Positions 37,191 through 51,310 of a stretch of 64,000 bases of DNA are shown in pieces. Numbering within the stretch: the stretch's first letter is position 1; every line of letters starts with the position of its first letter. Below the pieces are notes generated by a model that was not told where the DNA came from, did not search any database, and saw nothing but the letters and a program-made list of their open reading frames with translations. The stretch is from Amoebidium appalachense (Eukaryota > Ichthyosporea). The stretch is taken from NCBI GenBank assembly GCA_963693365.1, contig CAVNZM010000017.1, forward strand, positions 434,001 to 498,000, in the 5' to 3' direction. The translations under genes were made by a program, and so were the position numbers.

Positions 37191-38936
37191 CCAATGCCAT
37201 TCATGACCGGGGATGTTGGAGTGAGGACGGTCACCCTTGAACGGAGCCTTGGTGGTTTTACCCATAATGCAGCCATGACAATCAGGAACATCACAGTCGA
37301 GGACAGAGGAGGGGAGACCAATAACAAGGTCGTGTTTCACCATGTCCTTGATGCTGGTCATAGCACGGTGCCCCAGACGATGGTGCCAGATGGATGGGTT
37401 AACACTGGTAGTGGCAGCCAGAGCCACAGGACGAGTGGGTGGTTGAATGGTGTAGTCCTTGAAGTAATACAGACCGTTGTGTAGACGGAGGTTGACGAGA
37501 TGACGGCCGGTAAGTCGGTCGAAGAGGAATGACGGAGTGGAGGCATCGTTCAAATCACCCTTGATGTATTCGGCAGCAGCTTGGGATGTTGAAATGAGGA
37601 AGGCTTGGCCAGACGGAGTGTAGTAGGCTTCAATGGTAAGGGTGGCAGTGCCATGGTCGGTGGTGGTGTTGATGACGATATGGCCGGTGTGAGTGGCCAA
37701 GACGGGGGTGCCATTGAAGGCAGCAACGGGAGTCGGTGTCGGAAGGGGAGTGAGATCATGGAAGAACTCACGGGTGGGGCAGACAGTCATGTTGCACCCG
37801 GAATCCCAGGCAGGGTCGGAGGACACGGGGACGGAGCTAGCATTGTATGCCGAGAAAGCAAAGGAGACAGATTTCTCACTGCCTTGACGGGAACGGTTGT
37901 GTCTGGACATACGGCATTTCGGCTCAGGGCAATCGATGATCGTGTGATCAGGCTCGTGGCAGTAGGAGCATGCTTTCACGGACGGGGTGTTAGAACGAGC
38001 CGGGGAATCAGAACGACGGGAACCCGAGAAACGGGAACGGCTGGGGGAACGAGACGTGGACCGGAAGGCAGGCCGGTGGGGGGAACGGGAGCGGGTGTGC
38101 TGACGGGAGAGACGAGTTCGGAGGTCCGTACCGGGGGTACGGTCAAGTCGGTTGCGTAAGTCACGGCGAGGAAGATCACGGGGGGGAGCACAGCTGGCAT
38201 TTAATGCCATGCTGGACTTGGGGGCACGGTGGGCACGGTTGCTCCGGAGTTGCATCTTGAGGTCTTGACGTAACTCGATGCCCTTGACGTGGTTGTGGAG
38301 GGACTCGAAGTCGGGGAATAGCTTATCACCGAAGTGATAGTCTTCGATAAGGCGGTTGAACTCAGGGGTGAGGTCGTCTCTGGTGGTGAGTTCATTGAAG
38401 AACTTCTCAGCTAGACGAGTGAAGTGAATGGACTCATCTTGGAGGGACTGGAGCTGGTTCACGATGGTCTGCAGACGGCTCAGGTAGGTGGTGAATGATT
38501 CACCGGGCTGAAGGGCACAGGCATCCCACTGACGGTGAAGGATGCGGATCTGATCGGGTTTGCCTTGGAGATAGTGTTGACGGAATTTCCACATGGCCCG
38601 TTCAGGGTCCATGCCAATACGGTACTGGGCAACGGTGGTGAGGACGGAAGGGTCGATGTTCTGTATCATATGGAGCAGGAGGCAATTGCGGGCCTCCTTG
38701 AGTTCCGCGGTAGTGCCGTAGCCATAGAAGGGGGGTTCACCGTCAACCGCGACGGTGGTAGGGGGGACGTAGTTGTCAGCAAGTACAACATCCACGAGTC
38801 GGACACCTTTAGTGCCGGTCATCATGCCGAGAAAAATGATTTCCCATTGAAAATAGGTGGTTTTGCTATCGGGACCAGTCTTCCCTTCACCTTTCCACAT
38901 GGTGATTTTGTTTACGCCAGTTTTGTTTGGATCCAT
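37179..38936 (-). CDS. Copia Gag-protease-(pre-integrase) ORF
   Basis: Starts at MDPNKTGVNKIT (ATG 38936). The Gag region is about 300 residues, with an Arg/Ser-rich basic stretch, a CCHC knuckle (C-S-Y-C-HEPD-H-TIID-C) and the aspartic protease signature WDSGCNMTV. The GAG-pre-integrase/HHCC zinc domain follows (WHHRLGHRAM, CHGCIMGK). The frame terminates at WHWDFF-stop inside a T8 run on the sense strand, exactly where integrase should continue. Confidence 0.9.
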   Translation of the reverse strand: MDPNKTGVNKITMWKGEGKTGPDSKTTYFQWEIIFLGMMTGTKGVRLVDVVLADNYVPPTTVAVDGEPPFYGYGTTAELKEARNCLLLHMIQNIDPSVLTTVAQYRIGMDPERAMWKFRQHYLQGKPDQIRILHRQWDACALQPGESFTTYLSRLQTIVNQLQSLQDESIHFTRLAEKFFNELTTRDDLTPEFNRLIEDYHFGDKLFPDFESLHNHVKGIELRQDLKMQLRSNRAHRAPKSSMALNASCAPPRDLPRRDLRNRLDRTPGTDLRTRLSRQHTRSRSPHRPAFRSTSRSPSRSRFSGSRRSDSPARSNTPSVKACSYCHEPDHTIIDCPEPKCRMSRHNRSRQGSEKSVSFAFSAYNASSVPVSSDPAWDSGCNMTVCPTREFFHDLTPLPTPTPVAAFNGTPVLATHTGHIVINTTTDHGTATLTIEAYYTPSGQAFLISTSQAAAEYIKGDLNDASTPSFLFDRLTGRHLVNLRLHNGLYYFKDYTIQPPTRPVALAATTSVNPSIWHHRLGHRAMTSIKDMVKHDLVIGLPSSVLDCDVPDCHGCIMGKTTKAPFKGDRPHSNIPGHEWHWDFF

Positions 38937-38998
38937 GATTGAAAAACGAGCGCGAGTTCTAGATGTGTGTAGGGAGCGTGCAAAAGGGCTGCATAACC

Positions 38999-39934
38999 TG
39001 TTAAATTGTATAAGTATTTGGGATGTAAGCAGAGACACAGTGGTGCAGTGTGAAAACACCACAGACACACAACAACAAAACACGGAAGGATCGGAGAAGT
39101 GTACACAACAGACATCAATGTTTAGACACGACTGAACTCAATTTATTTTTTGATCGCTAATAAATACCTGAAATTCCCTTAAGTTAAATCCATACATGAT
39201 TTCCGACTAGTCGGAAATCAGATCTATGTCTAAAATAACCAATCACAATTAACTGATTATTTCCCGGATAGATCCGGAGACACAGGAACGCACACCATAG
39301 GTCACAGCTATAAGAAAGAAAAGAGGTGAAGAGTAACGAGGAAAGAGGTGATGTTTCTAACCTATCATCGGCTACAAAGACTCAGACATTTTCTGACTAA
39401 GTCCACTGATTGGATATACTATACGGCAACACACAAAACAAAAGTGGTTGACTAAGCTATGAATCATACCTGACAAGCTAAAGTGTAACCTAAGTGTTTT
39501 TCTACCAATCAAAACATAACGAGTAATATAAATCTACTCAACGTATATTAGTGAGAGAGAAATATAATTATGTGAAAGGAAACAAGAGAAGAAAGAAAGA
39601 GAAAAGAAAGAAGAAGAAAGAGGAAAAAGAAAAGAAAGCAGGACAGAAAACACGAACAGCAAAACACAGTTATAACCGAAGATATTCATGTACACATAAC
39701 ATGTACACGTTTCTCCCTCACTGGGTAGACTCGTGTACCTATAATCAGTTGCTGTAATCGATATCTAAACACACGAATATAGCCGACACAACACGATTAC
39801 AAGTACTCAAATACACTGGAGATCGATGTCATAATTTACGTACAAGGAGCACATCTTTTTCATTAAGTAAATGAATGAAAACATAACACGAACTGAGAAG
39901 ATCTTACAATATGTAAATACTACGTATTATAACA
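38999..39934 (-). repeat. 5' LTR of the Copia element
   Basis: TG...CA ends. The sequence immediately inside on the minus strand, GGTTATGCAGCCC, is where a primer-binding site would be, but I cannot assign the tRNA. Confidence 0.95.
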
Positions 39935-39939
39935 TTATT

Positions 39940-40298
39940 AGTTGAACGGATATCCATTGGACATATGTCACAAAATCTACTTGGTGTTGGCTTGGCTGGT
40001 GTTGGTGTGTGTATATGTGCATGTGCTTGCGGGCGTTAACAGTGTGGGGGGGGGGGGGGGAGGGAAGTGGAAGGCGGGGGTGGATGCATGTCAGCCTAGG
40101 TGAATTCAATTGTTTAACTCCAGTGTACAGGACTGGTCTGAAGGCTTAAGAAAACAACGAGGAAATGGGGTCCAGTGGAGGTGGTGGTGGTGTTCTGTGT
40201 GTGTGTACATGTGCACGTATGTGTGTGGTTTTTTTGGGGGGTGAGTGGTGGTGGTGGTGGTGGTGGTGGTCACCGTGGTGGTGGTGTGTATGTCTGGT

Positions 40299-40363
<65 letters not shown>

Positions 40364-41078
40364 TAGAAAGAAAAACTGCTCGTGGGTCACTGTTTTTCGT
40401 CACTGTATTTGTAACGGGCCGCTCATATTTATATAACTACTTTAGTTACACGTGTTCATTATCATATATGATGGCCAAATATAGAAATTTTGGCGTCGAA
40501 GTTCTTGGAGCTAAAAAAACGTTTAAAAGGGGGAAATAATAGCTTGGCCCCAAATTTACCTTGCCATTTTTAGCGAATGTATTTTTTATTCACGAGTTCT
40601 AGTAATTCAGTGAGTGCACGTGCCTGCCTCAGGCTGATCATGACAACTGCAACACACCATTCCTACATGGATATCAACCAAAAGAAAATAGTATCTACTG
40701 TGGTGGTCTCCTAAACCTTGTGCGACATGCGCATACATGATATTACAGTGACGCATGTGCATATTATTGTTCTGTATACCGGAGTGTGGTGCACGTGGCT
40801 GTTTTGTGCACACGTTACATTAGCAGCACGATCTCCCTAAACTCCATGTTTACACATCCCTCACCCTGGCTCTGCCTTGTCGGTGCTCCAAAACACACAC
40901 ACAAATCCCCCTAGACTCAGTGCCTGCACATGGTCGCATTCACGTGCAGGTCACGTGACACATGCAATGCCATACTGCCGTCTACAGCAACAACCACGGC
41001 AGCATGTATACCGGCCCAGCACGAAATATACTTATTGGCAGTCTGAACTCGCCCATTTTCTCTTTTTCATGTATGACC
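39940..41078. other. Region right of Copia, no gene
   Basis: 39970-40040 matches (inverted) 60842-60900 upstream of the locus 2 FYVE exon. Then (GGT)n and poly-G (about 40313-40361). The rest has no recognisable feature. Confidence 0.6.
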
Positions 41079-41229
41079 CTGCTTTTTTGTGAAATCACCC
41101 TTTTTGGCCTCCCGGTAGTGGATTTTGCAGGATTTGACTTCTTTGAGGTCCAAAAACCTCAAATTTTCCCCGGCGGGGCCGGGGAGGGAGAATTCAAAAA
41201 TTGCCCGCTCCTGATATGGTACCCGGGCC
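41079..41229. repeat. ~150-bp dispersed repeat, copy 1
   Basis: Matches 48147-48298 with a handful of differences, from ctgcttttttgtgaaatcac to tgatatggtacccgggcc. The ends are abrupt in both copies. No terminal repeats were seen. Confidence 0.85.
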
Positions 41230-41242
41230 CTTGATTCCTCAG

Positions 41243-41790
41243 TGTTTCGAGGTGTTTCTAAGAATAGCAGGGCTCGTAGAACAGGAAGGGTGTGGGTGGC
41301 GCGATTTTCTGATGAATCCGGCACACGACGTTGGATCGGTTCCTTTTTGACTGAGATTGAGGCGGCATGTGCTGTGGATGTGGCTGTGAGAGCCTCAAAA
41401 TTGCCTAAATCGGAGAAGATCAAACGGATAAATTTCTGCGAAGAAAGTGATTATCTCACAGACAGCCAGGCACGCAGAGGTAGGTGTATAGGGGTGTATA
41501 AGGGGAGAAGCTTAAGTACCTCAAAACCATGGCGTGTTCTAGCCCAAGCCAACAAGCAAGTGGCACCTAACAAAAAGTCTAGCCCCTGGACTCAAAAGGA
41601 AGTTTTACCATCAAGGATGTATATTGGGTGCTATGCAAGGAAACTGGAAGCGATCGAAGCATATGACCGGTTTGTGCTGGACCAATGGGCACAGCGGAAC
41701 GAACCACGGGGCCTTCTGCCGCCCACAAATTTCAGTCCAGCCAGATATGGCTATAACCGTATTAGTCCGCCCACCATACCACCCCTTTAA
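41243..41790 (+). CDS. Terminal exon with two AP2/ERF-like modules
   Basis: The acceptor gattcctcag is followed by FRGVSKNSRARRTGRVWVAR, WIGSFLTEIEAACAVDVAVR, a good AP2 DNA-binding domain (FRGV start, G-x-W-x-AR strands, G-x-F-x-T-x-x-EAA helix). A second, weaker unit follows (RCIGVYKGRS...WRVLAQ...YIGCYARKLEAIEAYDRFV). Stop at 41788-41790. There is no ATG before the domain, so 5' exon(s) must exist, but none was found. The exon begins only 13 bp after a dispersed repeat whose second copy is not followed by this exon. Could be a transcription factor or a remnant of a mobile AP2-endonuclease gene; no HNH motif is visible. Confidence 0.7.
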
Positions 41791-41799
41791 TAACGAAAC

Positions 41800-43424
41800 A
41801 GAGCCCGGAAACCCACCTTAGCGGAGAGGCAGGCCGCGAAGAACGCTCGTTCACCTACACCCACTCATCCTACACTGGAAGACACTTGGCTGAGATCGAG
41901 CCTGCATATTCTAACATCATATGTGGAACTTTAGAGGCATCATACCAATCATCCTAGTTAGTTTAGGTTCATGTGAATTTGCCCTCCTGTAACTGCAACT
42001 GATCATGAGCAATATTACATAGTATTCGATTTGATTACTTTGCTTGATTCTTTTGTTGTGTGGTTAGGTTATCCCCCAGCTTCTGTACTTGTGTTGGCGG
42101 CTGTTGCCACTGGGCAGGGCCAGGTGCCGCGTTTGTCAGCTGCGGGAGATGTACGTCGTGTGTCATGGGGGTAGCTGCCGGGAGTACTCTTAGACTAGTA
42201 ATCTATTCTATTTGTGTAGAAATTTATGAACCGACATCTGTGGGTGTGCGCATACATAGTGATCACTGTGGTCTAATCTGCTTCCTATGACAGTGTGATG
42301 GGAGGCAATGCTTCGTATGTATGTTTTTAGTCGTTGACCACCCCTTTTAACACACCCAGGTGGTAGGCCATTGGCAGCGTGGATTCCAAAGAAGTTCAGA
42401 GCTCAATTTCAGTACAATGATCATAAAGTATGATATTTTCAATGCACTTTACTCTTATATACTTGGCTAATAATTAGCAATTGTTGACCCTCCTAGTCGA
42501 GCTCATACATGCAGCTTTTATAATTAGCAGTCCCACGGCAGATTTTTCGTTATTGTTATGTAAGTCTCGGATAACGTTCCGGTGACGCTATCTCTTAGCG
42601 ACTATCTTGCTGTGGCTATGGCAACGTCTGTACTATATATTCAGTCTTGCCTGTCTGATGCTCCGATATAAATAAAATCTACTACAAAAAAATGGAGCCA
42701 ACAACGGAAATAAAACCTCGAGTTTCACTAACGTCACATAACATCATAAGGAGACATGACATTTTAGTAACACATGTGACCATATTACATCCTATAGTAT
42801 ACATGTACAGAAAACGAAAAATTCATATATGCAACCATCATGATGTCCTCAGATTGTGAATCTGAGTTGGGAATCAAGGACACGTACACTATTTTTGAAT
42901 CCGGGTAGTACATAATAAGCATCTAGGCCAAGTTGTGGACCGACTACATATAATCATGATCCCACACGTCGCCCTGTGACAACTCGTGTACTCAAGACGG
43001 CTTAGCATTTTTTGCAATCGTGAGGATCGCACACATCGATCCGAACAGTATTGCCATTACACATATACACACACCCTGTGCCGAATTCACCTTTGTGTTT
43101 TCTTCATATATACTGTACCATATTCAAAGTCACTAATCATTAAATTCGTATTCAGCACTGCTGTTTTTGGCCATGGGTGAGCACGTGCACCGGGCGCATG
43201 CAGGAGACAAACGTTAAGTCTCGGATTCCGTTACTGGCAGTAGTTACGGTAACAGATATGACAGAACAGAACGGGACCTTTCAATAGAGGTAGATGTTGG
43301 TTTGGGGCTTTGGAGTTGAGATGTTGACGGATCCCGGCAGGGGAAAAGGCGCCAGGGATGGGGAGAGTTCTCGATTGGGATCATACCGGTTGGGTTGGGG
43401 GGTTTTTTTTTTGGTGGTGGTGGT

Positions 43425-43462
<38 letters not shown>

Positions 43463-43477
43463 GGAAGAAGGGGGAGG

Positions 43478-43522
<45 letters not shown>

Positions 43523-43866
43523 AAGCGACTTAGAGAAAGCAAAGGGGTGCACTTAGGCTACACATGCTTTTCCTGTCCGAGACCGAGAAGGGGGAGGCAA
43601 GGGTGATCAAATTTTGCGTTAACACCCTCTGAAATACCCGCCAGGGTTCAAAAATACCATCCAAATTTTTTTCGAATACATCCAGTCAAAAGAAAACTTT
43701 TTTTTGCATGGTACACTGCAGCTTACAGTACATTTCCGACCATGGTATACGTAAATGGATGGTGTGCATGGTTTGGACGCTTTATAGGAAAATTTCCGGA
43801 GAATACCATCCAGCCTGTAGGAAAATACAAAATATGTAATAAAAGGGCGAATTTTCGGCCCTGGGG

Positions 43867-43902
<36 letters not shown>

Positions 43903-43944
43903 GGGGGGGGGGGGGGGGGTATATACACGTATGTGTGTGTGTGT

Positions 43945-43979
<35 letters not shown>

Positions 43980-44063
43980 GGGCGCGGCCCAGCCTAACCA
44001 CTTACACATGCAACGCACCCAGTCATGGGCATATTCACCGACCCAAAAACAGATGCCGCACGT

Positions 44064-44121
<58 letters not shown>

Positions 44122-45103
44122 CACTTAAACACCAAGTTACTGCCCGGTTAAAATAGCCTCCATCTGCTCGTTGACCCCCCCCCCCCCCCCCCCCCCCTTC
44201 CCCCCCTCCCCCGGGGCCAAAAAAAAACAAAAAAAAAAAAAAAAAAAAAAGGAAAGGGATAAAAAAAAAAAACAGAAAAGAAAAGAGACCCCCATTCGAC
44301 TAATCACCTACCTACCCACCCACCCATATTTTTGTTTACCTCTTCTTCTCTTCTATTCTTCACTTTTTTTGATTAAGGTTTACTATATTGAACTACAACA
44401 CGAACACACCTTTTGTCACCCGTTTCCTTAGCACCAACCCACCCACCTTCCCCCCCCCCCCCCCCTCCCTCCCCTCCCCCCCCCCCCAAAAATGGAAATA
44501 AAATAAAAGGAATAAAAAATAAAAATAAAGAATACAATAAAATAAAAATAAAAATTATTTATTGCACACCCACACCACTTACTCGCCCATCCACTCACAG
44601 ACCCCCGAGAAGTTTTCCCTCTCCCCCGAGCCGGGCTGTGTATGCGTCAATTTTCACCGTGACTCAAGAGACCCCCACGGCTCTGGGGGGTACAGAATTG
44701 TGCAGGGGAGCCCATTTTCATCCCCCGAGTCTAGCGTGTAAGTGTGCGTCTTTTTGTTTTTATTCTTATTACTTATTGATCCAGCCAATCAGGTACAGTA
44801 ATACTATTATTATCACTATCAATACTAGTGCTTTGGCCAGTACACCCTTGAACCATATGCCGCTCTTTGTATGGACGATCATGAATGCATATTGTGCATC
44901 GTTCATGCTGTTTTCTCTATGGGAATATATGTAACGAAAAACTCTTCAGAGTTGTGTTCTTCTTGGCACAATCAACTGGAAAAAATTCCTCTCCAAGAAA
45001 CGTCAAAGATTTGTTAGGAAACGTCCGCCCCACGGCCATTCATCAATTCACCAAACAATGCACTTTCCTTGTTGTGATGTCGCCTCCTTTCCACCCTCCC
45101 CCT

Positions 45104-45140
<37 letters not shown>

Positions 45141-45270
45141 CAAAAAAATTCTTCGATAATCAATTTCTCCCCACAGCACGTCCAGTCCCCGCTACCCCGA
45201 TGACGATCTGCTTTCCAATTCCGGCCATCCCCCTTCTATGACTGTTATCTAGAAAAGGAAGGTGTCCGCA
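41800..45270. other. Intergenic region, no gene recognised
   Basis: 42.0-43.2 kb is AT-rich unique sequence. 43.42-43.98 kb is dominated by poly-G tracts, with (CA)n at 44063-44118, poly-C/poly-A at 44177-44280 and further C tracts at 44450-44490 and 45107-45138. No exon with a family signature was seen. Upstream exons of the GH20 gene may be hidden here. Confidence 0.55.
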
Positions 45271-45275
45271 TTTAG

Positions 45276-48020
<2,745 letters not shown>

Positions 48021-48146
48021 GTATATACCCCCCCCCCCCCCCCCCCCCCCCCTTAACACCACCCCCCTCCCCGCCCCCCGGAAACACCTACACCAATCCC
48101 CCCCCCTCGCTCCGCCCCTGCCCCCGCAGCCTATCCCCCAAAACAC

Positions 48147-48298
48147 CTGCTTTTTTGTGAAATCACCCTTTTTGACCTCCCGGTAGTGGACTTTGCAGGA
48201 TTTGACTTCTTTGAGGTCCAAAAACCTCAAATTTTCCCTGGCGGGGCCGGGGGAGGGAGAATTCAAAAATTGCCCGCTCCTGATATGGTACCCGGGCC
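48147..48298. repeat. ~150-bp dispersed repeat, copy 2
   Basis: Same repeat as 41079-41229, here downstream of the last GH20 exon. Confidence 0.85.
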
Positions 48299-48579
48299 GT
48301 TCCGCCCTAGTAAGCGTGTTACTACCCTGCGGCGTGGGTCAAATTTCATATTTTCCCCTCTGGTTGCGAATTCTGCGGCCTTCGGGACTTAATTCTTTTC
48401 AGCTGGTGTAGTATGTTAGCCAGGGAAGTATCGACTTAGGTGGTGACGGGGGAGCTTCCTAGAAGCCCCGTCTCCTGAGTTCCTATCTATATTTTTCTTG
48501 CTTCTGCTTACTCCTGCAACTTTAACCCCCGGCCTTTCCCACTGCCCTTGCCTGCATAAGCAACCCTGCTCGTCTCTGA

Positions 48580-49276
48580 TCAAGCACACACACCCAAACC
48601 CAAAACGCTCCCAATAAAAAATCGAAAAAGACTCCTCCCCCCCTCCCCCTCCCCTCCTTCCCGTCCGCCCATCCATTTGCGCGCATACATTCTCCCAAAC
48701 CCCATATACCTTCACATCCACACACACAAACACACAGAAACAATCGCCTAACCCCCCCCCCTCCCCCCCCCCCCCCCCCCAAAAAAAAAAAAAAAACATC
48801 TGCACACAACCACAAAAGAAAACAGGCCACACATTATTTCCAGAAAGACAACAATGCACTCTCCTGGTACCAGAAACAAAATTCTTCTCTTTTCTGAATG
48901 AAGAAGTAAAGTCACAGGGTATAAGGTGTCTATTTTTAGCCCAAGGTGCCCAAAATAGCACACTCACCTGTCTGAGGGTGCGGACCGCATAGTCCCTCTG
49001 GTCCACGTGGATGGCTATTGCTTCGGCCCTTTGTGACTCACTCATCTGCCAGCCCGAAAAAAATGGTGTCATTGGTCATATTAACCCCAGTTAGATTTGT
49101 GATTTTAACCCCTGCCCCCTCCCCCTTAGTTCTCTCCCCGCTCCCCCCCCCCCCCCCCCCTTTCAACCTGCAGTGCAAAGTGTGTGCGAGCTTTTGCCAG
49201 ATTTGTACGCGTGCGTGCATGCATGCGCACGTACACCGCGTACGTGCGCGTGCACGTGTATGTGCGTGCGTGCGTG

Positions 49277-49367
<91 letters not shown>

Positions 49368-50114
49368 TCGTGCGCGCACATATGTTTGCGTGTGTGTTCG
49401 TGCTTTGAGCTCAGGTGGATGTCTGTGTTTGTTTGTGTGTGTGTGTGTGCGCGCGCGTGTGGGCGTGCGCATGTGCATGTGCCTGTGCGCGTGTGTGCAC
49501 TTGCACACATCCCCTAGCGCCACACCATCGCACCAACCCAACAGCAACCAACAAGGCCACTCACCTTTGGGAATTTGATTTGTTTTTGTGCCGGTGCTGT
49601 GTTTGTCTTGCTGACTTTCTTTTGGGCCTTTGGTGAGGGGGGCTTGGCTGAAGAGGCAAAGCCTGTAGTTTCACCATGCGCTCCTGTGCCACCAAAAAAA
49701 ACACGTGGTTACACGTGGCTAGATGGTGCTATAAATAGAATGAGAAAGCACGGTGTTGCCGTAAAGGGAATGAGAAAGAATAGCATTGCAGTGAATAGGT
49801 GGAAAGACAGAAGGGTTCCAAAAAGGGCCCTTAGCTTCTCTGGTGTTATGGATTGGGTGCTCATGATTGGTTAGAGCAACGCCTTTCTTCCATATTAGGT
49901 TAAATTATGACATCATGAGAGCAAATGGAAATGGGCGTGCCAGTCATCCGTCGATGTCGTAGGAAGCCAAGCTATCCATTCAGCTATGTGCGCTAAGTTA
50001 TGCGCTTGGAGATAACCTGTCTCCAACCACAACACAATTACCTATATCACATCTCAAGCCAGTGAAGAGGGGGAGAAGGAGCATAAAATATACCTGCACA
50101 TACTGCATCGCACT
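48580..50114 (-). pseudogene. RBSN: Partial duplicate of the rabenosyn 3' region (direct copy of 27.1-28.65 kb)
   Basis: About 1.53 kb nearly identical to 27107-28651 in the same orientation. Exon 48968-49045 is intact (VRTLRE becomes VRTLRQ; one V to A change). Exon 49565-49683 has one base less in its G/C homopolymer (6 instead of 7), which shifts the frame. The next exon is cut after about 21 bp at 50114, where mitochondrial sequence starts. The left edge near 48580 joins sequence unrelated to locus 1. The internal (GT)n array is longer here (about 49280-49364). Confidence 0.85.
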
Positions 50115-50129
50115 AGTTCGGGGGGCCCA

Positions 50130-50335
50130 GTCTAGTTATTTCTACTCGCCCCTCGCCTCTCTTCTTCTATTCTAGGCATGTATAGCTAGGTGGGGGTGGT
50201 CTAGTTATTTCACATCGCCCCTCGCCTCTCTTCTTCTATTCTAGGCATGTATAGCTAGGTGGGGGTGGTCTAGTTATCTCATCTCGCCCCTCGTCTCTCT
50301 TCTTCTTCTCTAGGGAGTATAGCTAGGTAGGGAGG
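50130..50335. repeat. Three ~70-bp tandem repeats
   Basis: Units ctagttatttc...cccctcgcctctcttcttct...ggcatgtatagctaggtggg, the third shorter and diverged. Part of the mitochondrial non-coding region. Confidence 0.85.
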
Positions 50336-50390
50336 GGTAATTTTAGGATTTCCGAGTGGCCGTCTTGGATTTCAGGGTAGCAAAATGCGT

Positions 50391-51290
50391 CGGGGGGGAG
50401 CCAGGTATTATTTGTGTCTTTTATAGAAATTTAATTTTAATTTATTTTCTTCTCTTAACCTCCATTAGTGAGTAATTTCAACACTAAGCTCTAACTAAAT
50501 GTTAGTATACTCTCCTGGCTAGATTTGTTCCGGGGGGAGCTAGGTATTATAGGTAAACCCTTTTTTTATAAAGAACAATTTCAGCCATTTATAAAATACA
50601 AAACTTGTTACATGCACCTTATTTTCAAGTAAAATTTCGTGTCTTTCATAGCAAGTTTCTTAAAAATTTAAAACTCTATTAGTGAGGAATTTTAATACTA
50701 AGCTCTAACTAAATGGTAGGAGACCCCCCTCGTCAGCTAGCTTCCGGGGGGAGCTAGGTATTCGAGCTAAACCCTTTTTTTATAAAGAACAATTTCAGCC
50801 ATTTATAAAATACAAAACTTGTTACATGCATCATATTTTCAAGTAAAATTTAGTGTCTTTCATAGCAATTTAATTTAAATTTTTAATCTCCATTAGTGAG
50901 GAATTTCAATAGTTAGCCCGTGCTATATGGTAGGAGACCCTCCTCGTCAGCTAGCTTCCGGGGGAGGAGCTAGGTATTCGAGCTAAACCTCTTAAATTTT
51001 GTGTGTATTTTTAAGTCATTGATGAATTACAAAAGTTGTTACATGCATCTTATTTTCAAGTAAAATTTAGTGATTTTCCTATAAACTTTATTTCTTTTCT
51101 TAAGCTCCATTAGTGAGTAATTTCAATAGTAAGCTCTAACTAAATGGTAGTATACTCTCCCGGTTAGGTAGCCTCTGGGGGGTATTAGGTATTATAGGCG
51201 CACCATTTCAGCTTTGTGTGCATTTTTAAGCCATTGACAAGAGACCAAAGTGGTTACATTAATCTCCCGCCTCTCAACATGGAGAGGTAA
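50391..51290. repeat. ~215-bp tandem repeats, about four copies
   Basis: Each unit starts ggggggagctaggtatt and contains ttgttacatgcatcttattt and attagtgag(g/t)aatttcaata. Units begin near 50391, 50531, 50744, 50958 and 51177; the first is shorter and the last partial. Probable mitochondrial control-region array. Confidence 0.85.
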
Positions 51291-51310
51291 GGATGTTAAT
51301 AAGATAATAA

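Larger units (their letters stand above)
33177..39934 (-). mobile_element. Complete Copia (Ty1/copia) LTR retrotransposon
   Basis: LTRs 33177-34108 (932 bp) and 38999-39934 (936 bp), TGTT...AACA ends, flanked by TTATT at 33172-33176 and 39935-39939. The LTRs differ by two 2-bp indels and very few substitutions, so insertion is recent. Coding is on the minus strand, so the right LTR is 5'. Order gag-PR-IN-RT-RNaseH identifies Copia. A purine run AAGTGGGGA precedes the 3' LTR. Two overlapping ORFs replace the usual single gag-pol frame. The internal segment 34216-34307 is a G-rich homopolymer block in the 3' untranslated part. Confidence 0.95.

Noticed and set aside
34631-38942. Plus-strand ORFs of 125-214 codons across the Copia element
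   Set aside because: Antisense shadows of the gag-pol frames on the minus strand.
38960-38998. tRNA identity for the Copia primer-binding site
   Set aside because: GGTTATGCAGCCC is in the right place, but I could not match it to a tRNA 3' end or an anticodon-loop fragment with confidence.
41067-41423. Minus-strand 118-codon ORF at the AP2 exon
   Set aside because: Antisense of the AP2 module and dispersed repeat; no motif.
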